A stretch of 21,228 nucleotides of DNA from B13-G4 sp030606805 (lineage in GTDB: Bacteria; Desulfobacterota; Desulfobacteria; Desulfobacterales; ETH-SRB1), in NCBI GenBank assembly GCA_030606805.1, contig JAUWFS010000032.1, forward strand, positions 1 to 21,228. Reading direction: 5' to 3'. Shown here piece after piece: positions 1 to 7,203 of this stretch. How positions within the stretch are numbered: the first letter of the stretch is position 1; each line of letters starts with the position of its first letter. The notes beneath the pieces are model-generated. The model ran no database searches. It saw only the letters and a list, made by a program, of their open reading frames with translations, and was not told the origin of the DNA. The position numbers and the translations under genes are program-made.

Positions 1-64
1 ACATTCGTATTATTATACCGAAAAATCTCGAAATTTCTGGCATATATGCTCCAATATTTATGCG

Positions 65-80
65 AACAATTTAAATTGTT
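65..80. repeat. 16-nt perfect palindrome
   Basis: AACAATTTAAATTGTT is fully self-complementary. It lies in AT-rich DNA about 100 bp upstream of the integrase remnant. In such AT-rich sequence it may be chance, or an operator-like site left over from the mobile element. Confidence 0.35.
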
Positions 81-181
81 AAGAAATAAATCAATGATCT
101 TTGATATTAATAGATTATTTCTTGATTCCAATTGTATATAAATATGACCTTATTTTTCATGCAAAAGCAAGAATTTTATAA

Positions 182-373
182 TCACAAAAACCCCATAAAC
201 TACTGGATCAGATACGCGATATCATGCGTTTGAAACACTTTGCTTTTCGCTCCGAGTGTACTTACATAAGCTGGATCAAAGGGTTCGTGCTTTTTCACGA
301 TAAAAACATAAAGACTTGGGTGGGGCGGAAACTTTTTGAGCCCCGCCATGGTAGGACGGATGTTATGGAATAG
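182..373 (+). pseudogene. Remnant of integron-type tyrosine recombinase N-terminus
   Basis: Reading frame 2 of the plus strand is open from a stop at 179-181 to a TAG at 371-373. It encodes KLLDQIRDIMRLKHF (197-241), then FRSECTYISWIKGFVLFHDK (245-304). This matches the N-terminal SAM-like, core-binding domain of integron integrases and related phage integrases, which typically reads LLDQVR..LRLKHYS.RTEQAYV.WI..FILFH.K. After the FHDK segment the frame loses the usual HP..MG continuation and stops, and no catalytic domain with the R..H-R-H..Y residues follows. Only about 45 of some 320 residues remain, so the gene is dead. It faces the fdhA gene tail to tail and suggests that recombination reshaped this edge of the cluster. 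The family call rests on motif memory, not on a search. Confidence 0.7.
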
Positions 374-391
374 GCTTATGAGAAATACAGG

Positions 392-3300
392 CTAAACCCG
401 CTCAATACTGACTGCGCAGACTTTGAACTCGGGTATTCTCGCTACAGGATCGAGGGCGTCGTTGGTTAAGAGATTAACTGGCATTTCCCCAAAATGGAAT
501 GGTATAAAAACAGTTCCTTCGGGGCTTCTTTTTGTAATACTGACACGGGCTTTAATCTCTCCACGGCGGGATGTGATCTTAACTATATTTTTGTTTTCTA
601 TTCCCTTTTTCTCAGCGTCCAAAGGATGAATTTCCGCAATAACTTCAGGTGAAATTGTATGGAGTCCCTTAACCTTGCGGGTCATAGTGCCGCTGTTGTA
701 ATGATAGAGTTCTCTTCCGGTTGAAAGAAGGAAGGGATATTCTTTATTTGGAAGCTCGTTTGGAAGGATAAATTCAACTGATTGAAACAGGCCTTTTCCA
801 CGGGTAAATTTATCTTTATGAAGATATGGCGTACCAGGATGCTCCCAGCTTGTGCATGGCCATTGAAGTCCATGATTTTCTATCCGTTCGTAGTGAATCC
901 CCCCGTAATTCGGCACAAGGCCGGCAATCTCCTCCATAATATCTTCAGGATGATTATAATTCATCGGGCTTCCCATTTTCTCGGATAAACTGCATATTAT
1001 CTTCCAGTCGGGTCTTGAATCGCCAATAGGTTTTATTCCCTTTCTCACGCGCTGAACACGCCTTTCGGTATTGGTAAATGTGCCATCCTTTTCTGCAAAA
1101 CTGGTAGCAGGAAGTACTACATGGGCGAGTTTGGCTGTCTCTGTCATGAAAATATCCTGAACAACTAAAAAATCCAGTTTTTTAAGGACATCTTTAACAT
1201 GTTTCAGGTTAGGATCGCTTACAACAGGGTTTTCACCTATTATATATATACCTTTTAACTCTTCCTTAAGAACGGCAGACCACATATCCGTTACAGCAAG
1301 TCCTGGTTTTGAGGAAAGCTTAATGCCCCAGGCCTCTTCAAATTTTTTAACATTCTTCTGTTCGGAAACACTCTGGTAACCGGGAAAAACATTGGGGAGA
1401 GCGCCCATATCGCAGGCTCCCTGAACATTATTCTGGCCGCGCAAAGGATTAACTCCCCCTCCTTCGATCCCGACGTTGCCGCATAACATGGCCAGATTTG
1501 CTATTGACTTAACATTATTTGTCCCAAATGCATGCTGGGTTATACCCATAGCATATGCAATAGAGCCGTTTTTGGCTTGAGCATAAATGCGTGCCGCTTT
1601 TTTAAGATCTTCAGACGGTATGCCTGTAAGTCTTTCAACAAATTCAGGATTGTATTTCATCACCGTCTCTTTCATGGCCATAAAATTCTCGGTTCTTTCC
1701 GCCACATAAGAGGCATCATAAAGATCTTCTTCTATGATGATATACATCATCCCGTTTAACCAGACCACATCTGTCCCGGGTTTGGGGCGCAACCAGATTT
1801 CAGCGTATTTCACCAGCTCAATTTCACGGGGATCAACAACTATCAGTTTTGTCTTGTTCTCAATTATAGCCTTTTTCATATTAAGAGCTATGACAGGATA
1901 GTTTTCGGTAGAATTACTCCCCGTCAAGAGGATAACATCGGCCTTTCTAAAATCGGCTATAGAGTTGGTCATTGCCCCGCTTCCAAACGATGCGGCCAGC
2001 CCGGCCACAGTGGGGGCATGTCAGAGACGGGCGCAGTGATCTATATTGTTGGTACCAACAACCGCTCGCATAAATTTCTGCATAAGAAAATTCTCTTCAT
2101 TGGTACACTTTGCCGAACTCAAACCAGCCAGACTATCAGGGCCGGATTTGGCCTTTATCTCCAAAAATTTCCGGGCAATCAGCGAAATCGCCTTTTCCCA
2201 GCTCACCTCCCAGAAATATTCCCCTTTTCTTACAAGCGGAGTCTTAAGCCTGTCCGGGTGACGGACGAACTCGCTTCCGAATCTGCCCTTGACGCATAGA
2301 TTTCCAAAATTGGGACTATCGTTTGAATCTGCGGTAACTTCTACAATCGTCTGGCCTTTAATATTCAAAATAATAGAACATCCGCAGCCGCAAAAAGGAC
2401 AAACTGTTTTAATCTTCTTAATTTCGTTTGCTGCAACAGGCAGGGTAACATTTTCTTTCACAAGAGCACCGGTTGGACAGTTATCAACACAGGCTCCACA
2501 GGAAACACATTTGTCATTAATTCTAATAGAAACAATGCCGGGGAACCCGTCCTCTTCAAACTCTTTTCCTTCCAGCTCAAGGGCTCCATATTCACAGCTA
2601 TTCTCGCAGCGCTGGCAAAATATACACTTGTTCGGATCAATAACTATAAAGGGGTGGCTGCTGTCGATCGGATACTGACGGCGCTTGAGCATTTTTGAAA
2701 CCGGGAATCTAACCCCGTATTCGATGGACAGGCTGCGCAATTCACATTTATTAAGAGCCACGCATCCGCAGTGCAAGCATCTTTTAGACTCACGTAAAGC
2801 TGTTTCCTCGGTGAATCCCAGTTCTATTTCGTCAAAATCCCTTGTACGCCTTTCCGGCGCCCTGACCGGCATCTTTTCCCCGAGACGAAGGGTAATATTT
2901 TCGAAATTATGTAAATCGACATCTTCAAACTTTTTACCCTTAGTAAAATTAATCTGGCGTTTCGGAGAGGGCAAGGGCGTGTCGGTAAGATATGAATGGA
3001 TGGCGTTAGCTGCCTTTCTGCCGCCGGTAACTGCCTGGATAACTGTTCTGGGACCACGGACGACATCACCCCCTGCAAAAACCCCTTTTTCTGAAGTTTG
3101 AAATGTCTGAGGGCTGGAAATAATGGTACCGCCCGGAAGAACATGAGGTTTTATGTTTTCATCCGGCAATTCCATCCATGAAAGGTCAGGAATCTGTCCG
3201 GGCGCCAAAATTACAGTATCTGCTTCACGAATTTGTTCTGAGCCTAAAAAAGGAATGGGAAGACGTCTCCCTTTCTCATCAGGCTCACTCAATTTCATTC

Positions 3301-4504
3301 TGACTGTTTCAAGCTTAAGAAAGTTCTTTTCCCTGCTAATCTTTGAAAGGCCTGTCATATAAATAAAATTAACGTCTTCTTTTTCAGCTTCCTTGACTTC
3401 CCTGTGAATTGCAGGCATCTCCATCATTGAACGCTGATATATAACAACGACTTCGTCTACGTCCACCATCCTCACGCAAGTCCTGGCTGTATCAACAGCC
3501 GCATCACCGCCGCCTATGACTGCGACCCTTCTGCCTATTGCAGGAGCCTGCCCAAGGCTTACCTTGAGAAGAAAATCAGAGCCTGAAAGCACTCCATCCA
3601 GATCCTCTCCTTCAATGCCTGATTGCTGTTTTTTCCATGCGCCTATACCTAAGAAAATAGCCTCAAAACCTTCCTCTTTAAGGCTTTTAATAGTGAAATC
3701 AACTCCCAGCCTCCGCCCCATTCTGGTATTCACCCCTGCTCTGAGTATACTCTCTATTTCCTGGTCAACTATCTTTTTGGGAAGACGAAATTCAGGTATG
3801 CCGTAACGAAGCATGCCTCCGAGTTGCGGCATGGCCTCGAATATAGTTACACAATGACCAATCTGTGATAAATAATAAGCAGCGGAAAGCCCGGCAGGAC
3901 CTCCCCCTATCACAGCGACTCTATGCTCGGAAGAAGGAGCGGGCGGGATGACATCAGTATCTTTATGTTGAATAGCATAATCCGCCACAAAGCGTTTTAA
4001 ATGATTTATAGATATGAACTCTTCAATAAGAATGCGGCGGCATCTTGATTCACAAAAATGCGGGCATACCCTGCCTATGGAAAGCGGAAGGGGGTTCTTC
4101 TCTTTGATAAGTTTCAGGGCTTCAATAAACTCACCACGTGCAATCAGGCTGAGATATCCCTGAATATTGATATGGGCTGGACAAGTCTGAGTACATGGCG
4201 CAATGCAATCGCCGTAATGCCTTGACAGCATGCTTGTTAAAACGCGCCGCCTTGAGTCTATAACGCGATCACTTTGAGTGGCAACTTTCATGCCGTCTTC
4301 CACAGGAGTGGAGCAGGCCGGCAATAAATCCTCTCTGCCATCGACTTCGACTACACATATACCGCAGGGATGTTCGACCGTCTTTGTCGGCACATAACAT
4401 AGCGTTGGAATAATGCCCCCTGCCGCATTTGCGGCATTTAAAATTGTTGTGCCGGGATCAACCCATAATGTTTGGCCGTCAATCGTTATTTCAAGCTTAG
4501 ACAT
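392..4504 (-). CDS. fdhA: Selenocysteine formate dehydrogenase fused to 2Fe-2S, GltD-like and ferredoxin modules
   Basis: Interconverts formate and CO2 at a molybdopterin (Mo or W) centre, in the cytoplasm since no signal peptide is seen. It reads as one 1370-residue chain if the in-frame TGA at 2021-2023 is selenocysteine (residue 828), in the classical FdhA context IDHCARL-U-HAPTVAGLA. Domains in order: NuoG-type 2Fe-2S (C36, C47, C50, C64); GltD N-terminal Cys motif (C100, C104, C108) and CP.FCESRC; FAD site GGGPAG (200-205) and a second nucleotide-binding GGGDAA; FAGGDVV near the end of this module; two 4Fe-4S clusters around 618-682; the FdhA 4Fe-4S motif C702-X2-C705-X3-C709-X27-C737; then the catalytic and C-terminal molybdopterin domains. 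The ATG at 4504 is the first in-frame start after an upstream TAA, but no Shine-Dalgarno sequence is visible. The built-in GltD-like module suggests direct NAD(P)H exchange without a separate NuoF-like subunit. Function is clear; the electron partner is inferred. Confidence 0.93.
1991..2009 (-). promoter_or_regulatory. Putative bacterial SECIS hairpin in fdhA
   Basis: On the minus strand, 11 nt after the UGA, TGTGGCC and GGCCGCA can form a 7-bp stem (one G-U pair) closed by the 5-nt loop GGGCT. The loop lies at nt 19-23 after the UGA. This resembles the E. coli fdhF element, whose loop contains GGUCU at about the same distance. It would be the SelB-binding site for Sec insertion. Confidence 0.7.
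2021..2023 (-). other. UGA selenocysteine codon in fdhA
   Basis: The TGA sits exactly where FdhA proteins have Cys or Sec: CARL before it and HAPTVAGL after it continue without a gap or frame change. Conservation of the frame on both sides, 827 residues upstream and 542 downstream, argues against a disabling mutation. Confidence 0.93.
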
Positions 4505-4508
4505 CTTT

Positions 4509-4642
4509 TATAATTGATAATTAATAATTGATAATTGACATGCTAACGTAAGTCTTAGGAACGTAGGACGAAACTCTGCATACGTTTGAATAAAATGAAA
4601 ATTCCTATTCAATTGATAATTGTCCATTATCAATTATCAATT
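4509..4642. repeat. AT-rich inverted repeats between acsE and fdhA
   Basis: Both ends of this gap carry copies of AATTGATAAT. At 4611-4635 AATTGATAAT and ATTATCAATT form a perfect 10-bp inverted repeat with the 5-nt spacer TGTCC. At 4513-4538 two more copies of the unit stand in tandem. The right-hand block abuts the acsE stop codon (4643-4645), and the left-hand block ends a few bases before the fdhA start. The 70 bp between them include TTAGGAACGTAGGACGA (4555-4571), which recurs nearly unchanged on the minus strand at 18266-18281. Confidence 0.6.
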
Positions 4643-5527
4643 TTAAGTCGTCAGCCATGAATTTGAAAAAAGAACCTTGCCCATGAGAACACGCGTTGTT
4701 TTATAATGTTCCAGTTCCTTTTGGTCTAAGGAAGCAGGGTCGGGTTTGTTTCCATCCATGATGTCATGTACCAGTTTCACATGTTCAGGTCTTTCTCCCT
4801 TGGCAATGCTCAATAATTCCTTGTCATACCCGTCAACAATCGCAGAATAGAGACCATATTTCATGAGCATTATCATATATGTACGGTTAAGGTAGGGACG
4901 AAGATCTTCAGGAGCACCATTGGAAACATTGGAAAGACCTAAAATGGATTTGGCTTCGGGTACAATTTCCCCTAACATGCTCATGAATTCCAGACCGGAC
5001 AAAACCTGATTAGCATCAACGCATATCGGGGTGGCAATAGGATCAATCCAGATATCTGAGGTGGGAATTCCAGCCTCATTTGCCTGATAGATAAAATCAA
5101 CGGCCATAGCAGCTCGTTCATCTGCATCTCTGGGCATTCCTTCTTTGCCCCAAAGAAGTCCTATAACGTCTGCTTTATATTGAGTAACCATTGGAATGCC
5201 CTTTTCCAGTCTTTCAGGCTGTAATGAAACAGAGTTCATCAATGGTTTCCCTTTTGTATTTGCCTTTAATCCAGCTTCCATAGCGACGAGATTTGTAGTA
5301 TCAAGAGAAAGAGGAAGATCGCTAACCTCCTGGACTGTTTTTACCAGCCAGTCCATCATCTCATCACCGCCCTTGCGGGCCGGGCCTATATTCAAATCAA
5401 GATAGTCCGCGCCATTTTCTGTCAGTACACGAGCCATATCCTGAATAGGCCTGGGATTTCTCTCCTTCATTGCCGGCCCGATTGTTTTCGACATTATATT
5501 AATATTTTCTGCAACACAGATAACCAT
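4643..5527 (-). CDS. acsE: Methyl-THF:corrinoid iron-sulfur protein methyltransferase
   Basis: Transfers the methyl group between methyl-tetrahydrofolate and the Co(I) corrinoid of AcsC/AcsD in the carbonyl branch of the Wood-Ljungdahl pathway; cytoplasmic. The 294 residues cover the pterin-binding TIM-barrel domain: VICVAENINIMS at the start, DYLDLNIGPAR at 41-51, LSLDTTN with D76, and N98 in MNSVSLQPER. D76 and N98 fit the folate-binding Asp and Asn known in the Moorella enzyme (D75, N97). It is about 30 residues longer than the 262-residue Moorella protein, mostly at the C-terminus. The start at 5527 has a GGAGG 6 nt upstream. It lies between acsC and fdhA in the same direction, which fits an acs operon. 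Confidence 0.93.
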   Translation of the reverse strand: MVICVAENINIMSKTIGPAMKERNPRPIQDMARVLTENGADYLDLNIGPARKGGDEMMDWLVKTVQEVSDLPLSLDTTNLVAMEAGLKANTKGKPLMNSVSLQPERLEKGIPMVTQYKADVIGLLWGKEGMPRDADERAAMAVDFIYQANEAGIPTSDIWIDPIATPICVDANQVLSGLEFMSMLGEIVPEAKSILGLSNVSNGAPEDLRPYLNRTYMIMLMKYGLYSAIVDGYDKELLSIAKGERPEHVKLVHDIMDGNKPDPASLDQKELEHYKTTRVLMGKVLFSNSWLTT

Positions 5528-5544
5528 AGGGAACCTCCGGTTCG

Positions 5545-5569
5545 TTGGGTATTAGTTATTGGGTATTAG
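5545..5569. repeat. Short direct repeat TTGGGTATTAG x2
   Basis: TTGGGTATTAG occurs at 5545-5555 and again at 5559-5569, separated by 3 nt. It lies immediately beside the 28-bp palindrome in the acsC-acsE gap. It probably belongs to the same intergenic repeat insertion; no function is evident. Confidence 0.5.
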
Positions 5570-5596
5570 TAGGGGCACGATGCATCGTGCCCCTAC
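5569..5596. repeat. 28-bp perfect palindrome between acsC and acsE
   Basis: The half-site GTAGGGGCACGATG (5569-5582) is followed directly by its exact reverse complement CATCGTGCCCCTAC (5583-5596). In RNA it could form a long GC-rich hairpin 42 nt before the acsE start. There is no T-run on either side, so it does not look like a standard terminator. It resembles REP-type intergenic palindromes and could stabilise or process the mRNA between acsC and acsE. Confidence 0.75.
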
Positions 5597-5630
5597 CATA
5601 GGCCCTGCTCACTTTCTCACTTTCCCTACG

Positions 5631-6977
5631 CTACATACTCCACTGCTTTAGATACGCCGGCAGATGACTTGCCTCTCTTGGCCCTATGAGTATTTCCCAA
5701 TCAGGTAATTCCTCTTCCAGTTCTCCGCTTATGGTTGCAAGATAACCGGGAATAACCAGTTTGCGATGTTTAACTTTTTCCTCTATGCCGGATTTCTTAA
5801 CAAAGGTCGCAACAGTATCGGCTGCAAATTTACCTGCGGCCCAGGCAGTCAAGACTGAAAGCCCTTCAGTGTCTTTTATCAACAGATAGGATGGTACCCG
5901 GCTGGCATCTATCTCACCGGAAACAATAAAATAGGTAAGAGAAAAATTTCCTGTAATAAGAACCGGTGAATTTTCATTTGCAGCACCGATTTCATAGATC
6001 TTCTGATCCACAGCCATGGGACGTTGAGGATCTGTAAAAATATTCATGCTTGCAAGCAAAAGCGGGAATACGCTGTGCCCCTGTATTTCCGACATTACAA
6101 TTACACCGCCATATTTTGCCGTCATCTGGCAGGCAATCATGGTTTCCTTTATCAAGTTATCGGCCATTTCGCAAGGAAACACAATCGTCGGAAATCCAAA
6201 AGGTTTAAATTTCTTTAACAAAGCAGCTCTTCTTATAATAATCTGATCCTCAAAAGCTTGCCTGGCAGTCCTTGCCCCTGAATCCAGGACTAAATCTTTT
6301 AATCCCATTGCTATTAACTTTTCAGAGACTTCCGACAACTCTTCGAGGTTGCTGCCCTTAACGGCTAATGGACATGAAAGCTCTTTTGCGAGATTGCCCA
6401 TTGATTCAAAATTATCCTTGTTGGCAGCATAAAGTAATGGTTTTCTGTTTGAACAGCTCCTGGCCGCCTGAGAAAGCGCATCTGCATCTTCGTTCATTAA
6501 TACCAGACCTGCATCAGTCTCATTGCAAACTTTCTCAACTAATGCACCAAATTTGGAAGCATCTCCTGACTCTGTTTTGATTGCAACAAGCTCCGGCCTC
6601 AATATAACACCAACTCGTTCATAGACAGTATCGTTAAATTTTTTAAGCCTGGCTGCAATCTCCGTTTCATCCATATTATCCGAAAGAAGAAGCGTAAATG
6701 CGGGTGGATTTTCAAAACGTTTTTCATGACGGAATAACACAGTTTCCCCGCCCAACTTTACTGCACGGTCGCCGGTACCTATAACTACACTTCTTACAGG
6801 AGGTGCCGATGCCTCACCTATCTCTTCTTTCACATCATCAGAGATATCCGGACATGCATCGAGTTCAGCCTGGCCGGTTGCCAGCTTCATGGCAAACGCC
6901 AGACAGGTGGGAACCCCGCACTTGCCGCAGTTAGTCTTCGGAAGCTTTTTAAAAATCTCTATACCTGAAAGTCCCAT
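5631..6977 (-). CDS. acsC: Corrinoid iron-sulfur protein large subunit
   Basis: Large (gamma) subunit of the corrinoid iron-sulfur protein. It carries the low-potential 4Fe-4S cluster that reactivates the cobalt and, with AcsD, shuttles the methyl group between AcsE and AcsB. From the chosen ATG at 6977 it has 448 residues, close to the usual 446. The N-terminal cluster motif is C17, C20, C25, C42 in TNCGKCGVPTC...ELDACP. The TIM-barrel region follows (for example LVLDSGARTARQAFEDQI), then the C-terminal Rossmann-like B12-binding part (SYLLIKDTEGLSVLTAWAAG). An upstream in-frame start at 7001 exists, but AAGGAG about 10 nt before 6977 and the family's N-terminus favour 6977. It is flanked by acsB and acsE. 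Confidence 0.93.
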   Translation of the reverse strand: MGLSGIEIFKKLPKTNCGKCGVPTCLAFAMKLATGQAELDACPDISDDVKEEIGEASAPPVRSVVIGTGDRAVKLGGETVLFRHEKRFENPPAFTLLLSDNMDETEIAARLKKFNDTVYERVGVILRPELVAIKTESGDASKFGALVEKVCNETDAGLVLMNEDADALSQAARSCSNRKPLLYAANKDNFESMGNLAKELSCPLAVKGSNLEELSEVSEKLIAMGLKDLVLDSGARTARQAFEDQIIIRRAALLKKFKPFGFPTIVFPCEMADNLIKETMIACQMTAKYGGVIVMSEIQGHSVFPLLLASMNIFTDPQRPMAVDQKIYEIGAANENSPVLITGNFSLTYFIVSGEIDASRVPSYLLIKDTEGLSVLTAWAAGKFAADTVATFVKKSGIEEKVKHRKLVIPGYLATISGELEEELPDWEILIGPREASHLPAYLKQWSM

Positions 6978-6999
6978 AACTATTCTTCTCCTTAAATCC

Positions 7000-7030
7000 A
7001 TCCGCAGATTACGCAGATTTCCACAGATTA
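7000..7030. repeat. Three degenerate 10-nt tandem units upstream of acsC
   Basis: The sequence reads CCGCAGATTA, CGCAGATTT and CCACAGATTA with a period of about 10 nt. It ends about 20 bp upstream of the acsC start, in the 5' leader. It looks like a small intergenic repeat; no function can be read from it. Confidence 0.45.
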
Positions 7031-7046
7031 TTTAAACATTCTATTT

Positions 7047-7075
7047 ATTATAACGGTTGTCGGTTAGATAGCGAT
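7047..7075 (-). promoter_or_regulatory. Candidate promoter upstream of acsC
   Basis: On the minus strand there is a perfect TATAAT (7052-7047) about 70 nt before the acsC start. The -35 position 17 nt upstream reads ATCGCT, a poor match. The inverted repeat at 7075-7100 touches the -35 box and could be an activator site. It would give acsC, acsE and fdhA a start of their own, but the evidence is one good box. Confidence 0.25.
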
Positions 7076-7100
7076 GAGGTTAGAAAATAACGTAACCTCA
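7075..7100. repeat. 8-bp inverted repeat with 10-nt spacer
   Basis: TGAGGTTA (7075-7082) and TAACCTCA (7093-7100) are exact reverse complements around GAAAATAACG. The right half with its flank (AAATA-nnn-TAACCTCACA) recurs at 15387-15403. It may be an operator-like site next to the candidate acsC promoter, or part of a dispersed repeat. Confidence 0.45.
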
Positions 7101-7175
7101 CACAAAATATAAACTTTAATTCTCACACTTGCTTGCCACTGACAGAACTGAATTTCTGGCTGATACATTTTGATC

Positions 7176-7203
7176 AACCGTGAACCGTGAACCGTAAACC
7201 GTT
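7176..7203. repeat. Tandem heptamer array AACCGTN x4
   Basis: Four exact 7-nt units follow each other: AACCGTG, AACCGTG, AACCGTA, AACCGTT. The array ends on the first base of the acsB stop codon (7203-7205). The same heptamer forms two further arrays, at 15293-15320 (reverse orientation) and 15425-15466. Confidence 0.7.

Larger units (their letters stand above)
1..391. other. Region downstream of fdhA without an intact gene
   Basis: This is the only stretch over 300 bases without an intact gene. Positions 1-181 are AT-rich; I see no coding signal there, only a 16-nt palindrome at 65-80. Positions 182-373 hold a plus-strand remnant of a tyrosine recombinase (separate entry). I found no convincing rho-independent terminator for the minus-strand operon. 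The best hairpin (GGGGC/GCCCC arms at 322-326 and 340-344) has a 13-nt loop and no T-run after it on the minus strand. Confidence 0.7.

Noticed and set aside
285..300. Hairpin TCGTG-loop-CACGA as terminator of fdhA
   Set aside because: Only 5 bp, inside the integrase remnant, with no T-run in the sense direction.
319..347. GC-rich hairpin as terminator of the operon
   Set aside because: Five paired bases around a 13-nt loop, then a mismatch, and no T-run on the minus strand.
2018..2023. fdhA as two separate genes, or a pseudogene with a premature stop
   Set aside because: The frame, the FdhA motif and the hairpin after the UGA all fit selenocysteine; a break at exactly the catalytic residue by chance is very unlikely.
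2289..3101. Long plus-strand open frames opposite fdhA
   Set aside because: They lie wholly opposite a well-supported gene, lack recognisable motifs and ribosome sites, and reflect its codon use.
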